From the NCBI GenBank assembly GCA_947086625.1, contig CAMTZV010000080.1, positions 1 to 6,844 on the forward strand: a stretch of DNA of 6,844 nucleotides, in the 5' to 3' direction. A program made the position numbers and the translations under genes. Shown here piece after piece: positions 1 through 5,121 of this stretch. The notes under the pieces were generated by a model, which was given only the letters and a program-made list of their open reading frames with translations, ran no database searches and was not told where the DNA came from. Each line of letters opens with the position of its first letter. Within the stretch, counting starts at the first letter, position 1. Source of the DNA: an uncultured bacterium (GTDB lineage: Bacteria > Bacillota > Clostridia > Lachnospirales > Lachnospiraceae).

Positions 1-23
1 ATGTAAAGCCTGCTGTACTGTTC

Positions 24-398
24 TCATTCAATGATGATTTTTTCATGGGTGACAATCCCGTGATGTATTTCCTGATACAGCCTCACATTGACACCGGCGC
101 TGACGGCGAGAGCGGACAGTGTGAAAATTAACATACAGCAAATACAAAACCGGATCATATGCGCGGTGCGCACGCTTTTTATGATGTATTCCGTATCGGC
201 GCTCTCATAGAATGAGGCGATCATGTCTGCGGGAGTTCCCAAAGCCTGCTGAAGCGCCTCGTATGTAATATCCGGGTATTTTTCATTGAGTTCCAGAATC
301 CGTGTTTTGTAATCCCTGACCAGCCGCCGTTCCTGTTTCCCTCTGGACGGAATCATTGCCTTCATATCTCTGAAATACTGTTTAGAATCCTGATTCAT
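24..398 (-). CDS. Small one-TM protein, DUF6120/DUF1700-like, coupled to padR
   Basis: This 124-residue protein has a charged, helical N-terminal domain (about residues 1-75) with the pattern YFRDMK, then RLVRDYKTRILEL, a YPDITYEALQQALGTP segment and a following helix. That is the layout of the small DUF6120/DUF1700-type domain found beside PadR regulators in Clostridia, in which short helices end in a 'GxPxxV/I' turn. One hydrophobic membrane helix follows (about residues 82-102), then a short 20-residue tail, probably extracytoplasmic. Its ATG overlaps the padR stop codon by four bases (395-398), so translation is very likely coupled and both proteins come from one mRNA. In such pairs the membrane protein is thought to work with the regulator as a sensor or membrane partner, but the exact role is not established. 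The family assignment is from sequence resemblance only; no catalytic motif is visible. Confidence 0.72.
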   Translation of the reverse strand: MNQDSKQYFRDMKAMIPSRGKQERRLVRDYKTRILELNEKYPDITYEALQQALGTPADMIASFYESADTEYIIKSVRTAHMIRFCICCMLIFTLSALAVSAGVNVRLYQEIHHGIVTHEKIIIE

Positions 399-751
399 TC
401 GTTTTCCTCCGGCTTTGTAAAATCATATTGCAAAATTTTTTCAATGCTTTCCGTGATCTGATAATAATTTTTCAATAGCTGCTCCAGCCGCTTTTCGCCT
501 GCCGGTTCCATGTGGTAATACACCTTGACCAGCCTTTTTCCGGTCTGCTGTTTATAATCGGAGATGTAGCCGTGATCGATCATTTTGTAAAAAGCCGGAT
601 ACAGGGAACCCTCGGGGAAGGACAGGCCGCCGTCGGAGAGCCGGGTGATATATTGTGAAATCTGGTATGCGTAGCAGTCGCCATGATGCTTCAGGATATA
701 GAGCACCAGCAGTTCGCAGGAGCCGCTCTTAAAACTGTTTCTTTCCGCCAT
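395..751 (-). CDS. PadR family transcriptional regulator
   Basis: This 118-residue winged-helix DNA-binding protein has the PadR pattern. Helix 1 is GSCELLVLYILKHHG (residues 10-24), followed by YAYQISQYI; the recognition helix region is GSLYPAFYKMIDHGYI (48-63); the wing runs KQQTGKRLVKVYYHMEPAGE (67-86), matching the usual 'YxxTxxG' end. A C-terminal helix (about 87-115) is probably the dimerisation helix. The short length fits the small PadR-s2 type. The start is well set by GAGGAAA on the minus strand (754-760), just upstream of the ATG at 751-749. It is the first gene of a leftward unit with the DUF6120-like membrane protein and diverges from a secreted Ig-like protein, which is the obvious candidate target together with its own promoter. 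The effector is unknown. Confidence 0.93.
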   Translation of the reverse strand: MAERNSFKSGSCELLVLYILKHHGDCYAYQISQYITRLSDGGLSFPEGSLYPAFYKMIDHGYISDYKQQTGKRLVKVYYHMEPAGEKRLEQLLKNYYQITESIEKILQYDFTKPEENE

Positions 752-752
752 A

Positions 753-860
753 ATTTCCTCTTTTACTGCCTGTTTTCTGGCAAACAGGTATGCCCGAAGG
801 GTGTTACCTCTTTTACTGCCTGTTTTCTGGCAAACAGGTATGCCCGAAGGGTATTTCCTC
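753..860. repeat. 50-bp tandem repeat (2.16 copies) in the padR leader
   Basis: Two adjacent 50-bp units occupy 753-802 and 803-852, and an 8-base partial third unit (ATTTCCTC) lies at 853-860. Positions 757-802 and 807-852 are identical over 46 bases. Only the first 8 bases of the units differ (ATTTCCTC against GTTACCTC). Each unit contains the inverted repeat CCTGTTT / AAACAGG around a 6-base loop and a short CCC-GAA-GGG hairpin. Read on the minus strand, each unit ends in AAAAGAGG, so the copy nearest padR supplies its ribosome binding site and the duplication repeats that site upstream without a start codon. The array lies within the transcribed leader if the promoter at 885-913 is right. 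Confidence 0.95.
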
Positions 861-884
861 CGGTTTTGTGTTGCCTGATGATTA

Positions 885-913
885 ATTATATCACAAGAGC
901 TTCGAAAAGTAAA
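885..913 (-). promoter_or_regulatory. Probable promoter of the padR unit
   Basis: On the minus strand TTTACT (913-908; 4 of 6 to the -35 consensus) is followed after exactly 17 bases by a perfect TATAAT (890-885). Transcription would start near 878, giving a leader of about 127 nt that contains the whole 50-bp tandem repeat before the padR start at 751. Confidence 0.72.
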
Positions 914-917
914 TACC

Positions 918-958
918 TAGATAATCTAAATAATTATTGACAAAGATAATTAGATAAT
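918..958. promoter_or_regulatory. AGATAAT repeat cluster, candidate PadR operator
   Basis: AGATAAT occurs three times on the + strand at 919-925, 944-950 and 952-958. The first lies in the perfect odd palindrome TAGAT-A-ATCTA (918-928). The others overlap a 7-bp inverted repeat TAATTAT / ATAATTA (931-937 and 946-952, 8-base gap). The cluster covers the -35 of the rightward promoter and abuts the -35 of the leftward one. Autoregulation through palindromic sites next to their own gene is common for PadR proteins; that this protein binds here is inference. Confidence 0.6.
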
Positions 959-965
959 GTAAAGT
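937..965 (+). promoter_or_regulatory. Probable promoter of the secreted Ig-like protein gene
   Basis: A perfect TTGACA (937-942) is followed after 17 bases by TAAAGT (960-965; 4 of 6 to TATAAT). Transcription would start near 972, leaving about 45 nt before the start codon at 1018. The -35 lies inside the inverted repeat of the candidate operator, so a bound repressor would block it directly. The weak -10 makes this less certain than the leftward promoter. Confidence 0.55.
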
Positions 966-1017
966 AGAGGATGACAAAAATAGTCACGCAAATTATAGAA
1001 AGAGAGGTAGATGAAGC

Positions 1018-1677
1018 ATGAAGAGAGTGTTTATATGTATGCTCAGCATTTGTATGTTGCTGTCGGGTCTGGTTATGGCGCCGGAAATATGTGCCCGGGC
1101 AGCAAACGCGCAGCCGGAGGACGCGCGGCTCACGAGCAAATCCATTGTGATTGTCAGGGGACAGTATGCGTTTATTGGCTTATCAGGGGGAAACGCGACA
1201 GGCAAAGCGACATGGAGCATGTCTGGAAATTGTGCAAAGATCGTGGAGGACGGCGGGCCGGATGGATACTGCTATGTGAAGGGAGTAAAGGCAGGGAAAG
1301 GGACGCTGAAATGCACGGTTCATAACAAAACGTTAAAGTGCAGGGTAAAGGTTTTAAACAATGCCTCGTTCATCGGCGATTTCTGCGATGATTCGGGGGA
1401 AGTATACCTGGATGTTTTCAAACGAGGCAAACAATATGTCGCATATTACAGCCAGTTCCGGCTGTGCACGATGGACTCTCTGAGAGGAACCGTCAAAAAC
1501 GGAATTTTGACGTTAAAGGGAGAAGACCCCGCGGGCAACCCGATTACGCTTACAGTGTCGCGCAAGGGCAAAAAGCGTATTTTGACATTTCAGGCGACGA
1601 CATGGGAATATTTTGAGCAGGGGAGCACGATTGAGCTAAAAAAATGCAGCGGGAAAAAGGGTTACGGGAGTCAGTAG
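1018..1677 (+). CDS. Secreted protein with an N-terminal Big_2-type Ig-like domain
   Basis: This 219-residue protein starts with a signal peptide: MKR, a hydrophobic stretch to about residue 21, then candidate signal peptidase I sites at ARA-A (after 28) and ANA-Q (after 31). There is no convincing lipobox. Residues about 37-112 resemble a bacterial Ig-like (Big_2) domain: LTSKSIVIVRGQ, then TWSMSGNCAKIV, a GVKAGKGTLKCTVHNKTLKCRVKVL ending and the usual alternating strands. Residues about 113-213 form a second strand-rich domain of unrecognised family (GDFCDDSGEVYLDVF, then GTVKNGILTLKGEDPAGN), followed by a basic tail. Several cysteines occur in the mature part. It is probably exported to the cell surface or medium; no enzyme motif or sorting signal is visible. 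The ATG at 1018 has GAGAGG ten bases upstream; an ATG at 1011 is in another frame and gives an unlikely product. It is divergent from padR and is probably regulated by it. Confidence 0.8.
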   Translation: MKRVFICMLSICMLLSGLVMAPEICARAANAQPEDARLTSKSIVIVRGQYAFIGLSGGNATGKATWSMSGNCAKIVEDGGPDGYCYVKGVKAGKGTLKCTVHNKTLKCRVKVLNNASFIGDFCDDSGEVYLDVFKRGKQYVAYYSQFRLCTMDSLRGTVKNGILTLKGEDPAGNPITLTVSRKGKKRILTFQATTWEYFEQGSTIELKKCSGKKGYGSQ

Positions 1678-1684
1678 GGTTGCA

Positions 1685-1721
1685 GGCCGTTTGGACATTT
1701 GTCCAGGCGGCTTGTTTTTTT
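1685..1721 (+). terminator. Strong intrinsic terminator after the Ig-like protein gene
   Basis: The stem is GCCG-TT-TGGAC (1686-1696) against GTCCA-GG-CGGC (1701-1711), with the two inner TT:GG pairs as wobbles, giving 11 pairs. The loop is ATTT, and the T-tract TTGTTTTTTT runs from 1712 to 1721. It begins 8 bases after the stop codon at 1677. Confidence 0.93.
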
Positions 1722-1740
1722 GCGCGTATGCGGATATAAT
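1712..1740 (+). promoter_or_regulatory. Probable promoter of the YdcF-like gene, sharing the terminator T-tract
   Basis: A perfect TATAAT (1735-1740) sits 17 bases downstream of TTGTTT (1712-1717; 3 of 6 to consensus). The -35 is therefore part of the T-tract of the preceding terminator. Transcription would start near 1747, about 22 bases before the ATG at 1769. Confidence 0.6.
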
Positions 1741-1768
1741 AGGTAGAAATCGAGAAAGGTGTGGTGAG

Positions 1769-2374
1769 ATGAAACGAAGGATAAAGATTGTCTGGATTTT
1801 GGCGGGAATCATCGTTTGCATTGGCGCGGTGCTGGCGCTCGCGGCGATGATCGCGATTTACCGGGGCGCGAAGGGTGAGGAGACAGCGGAGGATGTGCCT
1901 GTGGTTGTGCTGGGCTGTCAGGTGAAGGGCGAAAAGCCAAGCCGGATTTTAGGCGAGCGCATCGACGCCGCTGATCGATATTTGCAGAGTCATCCGGCTG
2001 CGATTGCCGTGCTCTCCGGCGGGCAGGGCGAGAACGAGGGCATTTCCGAGGCGGAGTGCATGTATCGGGAGCTGGTGGCACGTGGAATCGAAGCGGACAG
2101 GCTCTACAAGGAGGAAAGCTCTACAAACACACCGACGAATCTGCGCAATTCGCGTGCGATCTTAGAGGAGGCGCTCGGGGGAACCGATTGGAGCGCGGGG
2201 CGTGAGATTGCGGTCATCACGAGTGAATTCCACTGCTACCGCGGCATTTGGCACGCAAGGCAGGAGGGGTTAAATGCGACGGCGTACGCCTCGAAAACCG
2301 CAATGCCCTACGTCATCCCGTTTTATGCGCGCGAGGTGGTGGCGGTTGTGTATACGTGGCTGTTCCGAAGATGA
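1769..2374 (+). CDS. YdcF/SanA-like membrane-anchored protein (DUF218)
   Basis: This 201-residue protein has one N-terminal membrane helix (about residues 6-30) after MKRRIK, so the DUF218 domain is predicted to face outward. The family motifs are present in order: VVVLGCQVKG (45-54), RILGERIDAADRYL (59-72), VLSGGQGENEG (81-91), ISEAECMYRELVARGI (92-107), EESSTNTPTNLRNS (115-128) and ITSEFHCYRG (150-159), followed by a C-terminal hydrophobic stretch and basic end. These acidic, Ser/Thr and His positions are the conserved DUF218 pocket. Members such as SanA and YdcF are linked to envelope integrity or bind nucleotide-like ligands, but the reaction is not known. The ATG at 1769 is preferred over upstream TTG at 1691 because it has GAAAGG at 1754-1759 and lies after the promoter, while 1691 is inside the terminator stem. 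The gene appears monocistronic. Confidence 0.88.
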   Translation: MKRRIKIVWILAGIIVCIGAVLALAAMIAIYRGAKGEETAEDVPVVVLGCQVKGEKPSRILGERIDAADRYLQSHPAAIAVLSGGQGENEGISEAECMYRELVARGIEADRLYKEESSTNTPTNLRNSRAILEEALGGTDWSAGREIAVITSEFHCYRGIWHARQEGLNATAYASKTAMPYVIPFYAREVVAVVYTWLFRR

Positions 2375-2398
2375 ATTTTAACAGTTTATTATTTATAC

Positions 2399-2427
2399 TT
2401 TACAAACAGGCTGACTATTTCTATAAT
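2399..2427 (+). promoter_or_regulatory. Near-consensus promoter of the ATPase gene
   Basis: TTTACA (2399-2404; 5 of 6) and a perfect TATAAT (2422-2427) are separated by exactly 17 bases. Transcription would start near 2434, about 130 bases before the ATG at 2566. A second TATAAT at 2435-2440 has no obvious -35. The left arm of the inverted repeat at 2404-2453 falls between the two hexamers. Confidence 0.72.
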
Positions 2428-2453
2428 ATAACTATATAATAGTCGGCCTGTTT
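2404..2453. promoter_or_regulatory. 16-bp inverted repeat: terminator for the YdcF-like gene or operator
   Basis: AAACAGGCTGACTATT (2404-2419) pairs with AATAGTCGGCCTGTTT (2438-2453) across an 18-base AT-only-plus-C loop. Fifteen Watson-Crick pairs and one wobble form. As RNA from the upstream gene this is a stable hairpin with A-rich entry and a short U-rich exit (GTTTCTGT), 29 bases after the stop, so it may terminate that transcript, possibly in both directions. As DNA it overlaps the promoter core at 2399-2427, so an operator role is also possible. A poor U-tract and large loop lower confidence in pure termination. Confidence 0.6.
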
Positions 2454-2473
2454 CTGTAATATAACTATAAAAT
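2418..2473 (+). repeat. Pair of 23-bp AT-rich direct repeats
   Basis: Positions 2418-2440 and 2451-2473 match at 21 of 23 bases (both begin TTTCT and contain TAATATAACTATA; mismatches are A/G at the sixth base and T/A at the twentieth). The start-to-start distance is 33 bases. The first copy forms the loop of the inverted repeat and carries the promoter -10; the second follows the right arm. Confidence 0.8.
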
Positions 2474-2554
2474 GCACAGACTATTTGAGAAGTATAAATT
2501 GCGAACTTCATGGAAATACTGATATTATAAACGAAGAACAGTCAAGGCTGTTGC

Positions 2555-2560
2555 GGAGGT
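2555..2560 (+). promoter_or_regulatory. Ribosome binding site that sets the ATPase start
   Basis: GGAGGT ends 5 bases before the ATG at 2566. The frame remains open upstream to a TTG at 2485, but that codon has no such site and lies 27 codons before, so the ATG at 2566 is preferred. Confidence 0.85.
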
Positions 2561-2565
2561 GGGAT

Positions 2566-4026
2566 ATGTCGATTGTGAGAGACGAACAGGTGATTAAGGT
2601 GCTGTGGCAGTACAACCACTGGTGGCAGAGCCCGGCTGCGATCAGGGAGGAGAGCAAGCCGCAGAAGCGTCTGGCGTACTACGAGGCGTTTCGGGTTTTG
2701 CAGCATGAGAGCATCCGGCGGTTTGTAGTGCTCTCCGGCGCGCGGCGCGTCGGCAAGACGACGATCCTGTACCAGATGATCGAGCATCTGCTGGATACGG
2801 GAATCCACCCGAGAAATATTTTGTATGTGTCGTTTGACAATCCAATCATAAAGCTTGTCGATGTGGAGCGTGTGCTTTCCATCTATGAGTCGCTCTATCC
2901 GATTGAGGGCGTGCGCTACCTGTTTTTTGATGAAATCCAGTATACGGATAACTGGGAGCTTTGGATGAAGGTCATCTACGACAGCCGAAGGGATGTGCGT
3001 CTGGTGGCGACCGGCTCTGCCAGTCCGCTTTTAGAAAAAGGCTCCGCGGACAGTGGGACGGGCAGGTGGAGCGTCTTAAAAATCCCTACGCTGTCGTTTT
3101 ACGAGTATTGCAGGCTGCTTTCGCTGGATGAACCGCCGCTGCCGGGGAACCTGCGTTTGACAGAGCTGGCGGATATGAAGCTGGCGCGGCTCGGCGATCT
3201 GATGGAATGCTTTGCGCCGCTTGTGAACCATTTTAACCGCTATCTGTGCGTCGGCGGCTTCCCGGAGCTGGTGCTCTCCGACGACGACGTGTACGCACAG
3301 CGGATGCTGCGCGAGGACGTGGTGGACAAGGTGATCAAGCGGGACGTCTTGAGCCTTTTTAACATCCGAAGCCCGCTTTTGATGGAAAAACTGTTTGTAT
3401 ACCTGTGTATCAATTCCACGGAGATTTTCAATGCGACGACGGCGGCAAAGGAGCTGGAAAACACGTCGGTGAGCACGATCGACAGCTACATCAAAGCGCT
3501 TGAGATGTCAAACCTCATCTATCTGGCAAAGCCGGTGAACGTTGGGAGCAAGGGAGCGCTGAAAGGGAAACCGAAAATTTTTATCGCGGATGCGGCGATC
3601 CGAAACGCGGTGCTGATGACGGGCGACGTGCTCTCGGAGGAGGCGGAGCTTGGCGTCATGGTTGAGACGTGCGTTTACAAGCACCTTGTCTCCTTCTATC
3701 AGGGGAGCAGCGCAAGACTCGGATACTTCCGAAAGGCGCGGGACAACCAGAAGGAGGTTGACGTCGTCGTCGAGCTGCCGCGCGGGAAAATCCTGTGCGA
3801 GGTGAAATACCGCAATCAGTCCCGGCTTCCCGCCACGGACGCGATCGTGGAGCTCTGCAGGGATGAGCAGGCAAAGGTGTCAAATGCGTTTCTGGTGACA
3901 AAGCAGCTCACCGACTACGGGGTTGCGGCGCATGAGACAAAGGTGCCGATTGTGCGCGTGCCCGCGCTCGTGTTCCTCTATCTACTCGGGAAAGCGGAGG
4001 CGGAGGGGAGGAGCGGGAAGCTGTGA
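2566..4026 (+). CDS. AAA-type ATPase with DUF4143 and PD-(D/E)XK-like C-terminus
   Basis: This 486-residue cytoplasmic protein begins with a helical stretch, then an AAA_14-type P-loop domain. Walker A is GARRVGKTT (58-66), Walker B is YLFFDE (118-123) followed by IQY, and VRLVATGSAS (144-153) is the sensor strand with the family-typical GTGRW (164-168) and LSFYEY after it. The middle region, including the conserved FNRYLCVGGFPELV and VSTIDSYIKALEMSNLIY winged-helix part, matches DUF4143. At the C-terminus KEVDVVVE and GKILCEVKYR give D399, E412 and K414, the D...ExK arrangement of PD-(D/E)XK nucleases. The family is widespread in anaerobes and archaea, usually as lone genes in many copies per genome, and its job is not established; DNA-related or defence roles have been suggested. 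All nucleotide-binding residues are intact. It has its own promoter, and no terminator or linked gene is evident. Confidence 0.92.
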   Translation: MSIVRDEQVIKVLWQYNHWWQSPAAIREESKPQKRLAYYEAFRVLQHESIRRFVVLSGARRVGKTTILYQMIEHLLDTGIHPRNILYVSFDNPIIKLVDVERVLSIYESLYPIEGVRYLFFDEIQYTDNWELWMKVIYDSRRDVRLVATGSASPLLEKGSADSGTGRWSVLKIPTLSFYEYCRLLSLDEPPLPGNLRLTELADMKLARLGDLMECFAPLVNHFNRYLCVGGFPELVLSDDDVYAQRMLREDVVDKVIKRDVLSLFNIRSPLLMEKLFVYLCINSTEIFNATTAAKELENTSVSTIDSYIKALEMSNLIYLAKPVNVGSKGALKGKPKIFIADAAIRNAVLMTGDVLSEEAELGVMVETCVYKHLVSFYQGSSARLGYFRKARDNQKEVDVVVELPRGKILCEVKYRNQSRLPATDAIVELCRDEQAKVSNAFLVTKQLTDYGVAAHETKVPIVRVPALVFLYLLGKAEAEGRSGKL

Positions 4027-4031
4027 CCGAA

Positions 4032-4047
4032 TTTTTTTTGGGGGGGG
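4032..4047 (+). repeat. T8-G8 homopolymer pair after the ATPase stop
   Basis: Eight T (4032-4039) are directly followed by eight G (4040-4047), starting 5 bases after the ATPase stop codon. No stable GC hairpin precedes the T run, so it is not a recognisable intrinsic terminator. Such runs are prone to slippage during replication or to base-calling errors. Confidence 0.9.
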
Positions 4048-4095
4048 TGCCGCAGGCCAAACTGCTGCAGAATCCGAAAAACCCCTTCCGCGCGC

Positions 4096-4124
4096 TTGCT
4101 TCTTTTTCCCTGTTTTGGTAAAAT
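4096..4124 (+). promoter_or_regulatory. Possible upstream extended -10 promoter of the purine operon
   Basis: TTGCTT (4096-4101) and TAAAAT (4119-4124; 5 of 6) are 17 bases apart, and TGG directly before the -10 gives an extended -10 (TGn). It would start a transcript near 4131, about 110 bases before the PNP start. It is weaker in the -35 than the promoter at 4184-4212 and may be secondary or chance. Confidence 0.4.
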
Positions 4125-4183
4125 GGTGATAATGACTTGAAACCTGCGCGAATCCACGGGCGGTCGGGTTTTGCGCCGGACAG

Positions 4184-4212
4184 TTGCCATGACGGACAGC
4201 TGTCATTATAAT
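4184..4212 (+). promoter_or_regulatory. Main promoter of the purine operon with palindrome in the spacer
   Basis: TTGCCA (4184-4189; 5 of 6) and a perfect TATAAT (4207-4212) are 17 bases apart. A second TATAAT at 4217-4222 makes a 10-base repeated ATTATAAT. The spacer holds the perfect 10-bp palindrome GACAGCTGTC (4195-4204) and the overlapping ATGAC / GTCAT arms (4189-4193 and 4202-4206). A protein bound there would sit between -35 and -10, so it is a candidate operator. Transcription would start near 4219, about 20 bases before the ATG. Confidence 0.75.
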
Positions 4213-4239
4213 CCATTATAATATGAAGGAGAACATGCG

Positions 4240-5073
4240 ATGAACGAGGTATATGCAAAATTAGTGAAGTGCTATGAGAGCGTTAAGGCGAAGGTTGATT
4301 TCACCCCGAAGGTGGCGCTGATCTTAGGCTCCGGGCTGGGCGATTACGCGGAGCAGATTGAGGTGGCGGCGACGCTCGACTACAGCGAGATCGAGGGCTT
4401 TCCGGTGTCCACGGTGCCGCTGCACAAGGGACGCTTCGTGTTCGGCTATGTGGAGGGCGTTCCGGTTGTGATTATGCAGGGGCGCGTGCACTACTACGAG
4501 GGCTATCCGATGACGGACGTCGTGCTGCCGACCCGTCTGATGAAGATGATGGGGGCCAAGGTGCTCTTTTTGACGAACGCCTCCGGCGGCATCAGGCAGG
4601 GCTTCCACGCGGGCGATTTCATGCTGATCAAAGACCACATTTCCTGCCTCGTCCCCTCGCCGCTGCTCGGGGAAAACATCGAGGAGCTTGGCACGCGCTT
4701 CCCGGACATGAGCCATATCTACGACGAGGACTTGCAGCAGATCGTGAAAAAGGCGGCGTGCGATCTCGGCATCCGTCTGAAGGAGGGCGTTTACATCCAG
4801 CTCACCGGGCCGGCGTACGAGTCCCCGGCGGAGATCAATATGTGTCGTATGATGGGCGCGGACGCGGTCGGCATGTCCACGGCGTGCGAGGCGCAGGCGG
4901 CCAACCACATGGGCATGAAGATCGTGGGCATCTCCTGCATTTCCAATCTGGCGGCGGGCATTTCACCGAAGCCGTTGACGCACGCGGAGATCACGGAGAC
5001 GGCGGACGCGGTTGCGCCGATGTTCAAGCAGCTTCTGACCGAGTCCATCAAAAATATCGCAAAGACACTGTAG
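4240..5073 (+). CDS. Purine nucleoside phosphorylase, trimeric (type I) family
   Basis: This 277-residue cytoplasmic enzyme splits purine nucleosides with phosphate into free base and (deoxy)ribose 1-phosphate for purine salvage. Length and motifs match the trimeric PNP family: GSGLG (30-34, phosphate loop, S31), HKGRFVFG from H62, QGRVHYYEGY (R82, H84, E87), TNASGG (N113, A114), GPAYESPAE (E194, base-binding Glu), GADAVGMST and SCISNLAAG (N236). Asn at 236, rather than the Asp of MTA phosphorylases, points to 6-oxopurine nucleosides such as inosine and guanosine; this is inferred from known family structures. The GP(x)YE(S)PAE motif also separates it from MTA phosphorylase. AAGGAG (4226-4231) lies 8 bases before the ATG. 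It is the first gene of an operon; the next start codon is 48 bases after its stop. No stop or frame damage is seen. Confidence 0.95.
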   Translation: MNEVYAKLVKCYESVKAKVDFTPKVALILGSGLGDYAEQIEVAATLDYSEIEGFPVSTVPLHKGRFVFGYVEGVPVVIMQGRVHYYEGYPMTDVVLPTRLMKMMGAKVLFLTNASGGIRQGFHAGDFMLIKDHISCLVPSPLLGENIEELGTRFPDMSHIYDEDLQQIVKKAACDLGIRLKEGVYIQLTGPAYESPAEINMCRMMGADAVGMSTACEAQAANHMGMKIVGISCISNLAAGISPKPLTHAEITETADAVAPMFKQLLTESIKNIAKTL

Positions 5074-5103
5074 GCCGCGGCGCGAAACATGTTTTGTACA
5101 GAA

Positions 5104-5109
5104 AAGGAG
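5104..5109 (+). promoter_or_regulatory. Ribosome binding site that sets the amidohydrolase start
   Basis: AAGGAG lies 12 bases before the ATG at 5122. An in-frame ATG at 5089 has no purine-rich site upstream, only GC-rich sequence, and would place AAGGAG inside the coding region. The spacing to 5122 is a little long, which leaves some doubt. Confidence 0.72.
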
Positions 5110-5121
5110 AAACAACAAGCG

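Noticed and set aside
753..860. Short CRISPR-like array
   Set aside because: The two 46-base copies are separated by only 4 bases, with no spacer-sized unique sequence and no cas gene; it is a tandem duplication.
683..940. Rightward open frame of 85 codons across the padR leader
   Set aside because: It lies antisense to padR and over its promoter, has no ribosome binding site, and its repeat-derived sequence has no recognisable protein pattern.
1011..1325. Start at ATG 1011 in another frame
   Set aside because: The product is a shadow of the Ig-like protein, lacks a signal peptide or domain, and the frame from 1018 gives a clear secreted protein.
1691..1768. Upstream TTG start for the YdcF-like protein
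   Set aside because: The TTG lies inside the terminator stem and upstream of the predicted transcript start; the ATG at 1769 has a ribosome binding site and gives a normal N-terminal anchor.
2485..2565. 27-codon N-terminal extension of the ATPase from TTG 2485
   Set aside because: No ribosome binding site precedes it, whereas GGAGGT at 2555-2560 directs the ATG at 2566.
4048..4090. Intrinsic terminator after the ATPase
   Set aside because: Only a weak 4-bp GCAG/CTGC stem is found, and it is not followed by a T run; the T8 tract comes before it.
4125..4155. tRNA-like 3' end on the minus strand (GGTTTCAAGTC and a nearby CCA)
   Set aside because: The would-be T-stem arms are not complementary and no acceptor, D or anticodon arm can be formed.
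4027..4239. Purine riboswitch upstream of PNP
   Set aside because: The conserved loop-loop and core sequences are absent, and the predicted leader from the best promoter is only about 20 bases.
4324..4908. Leftward 194-codon open frame antisense to PNP
   Set aside because: It is a composition effect of GC-rich codons; it has a His/Arg-rich product without family resemblance and lies opposite a well-conserved enzyme.
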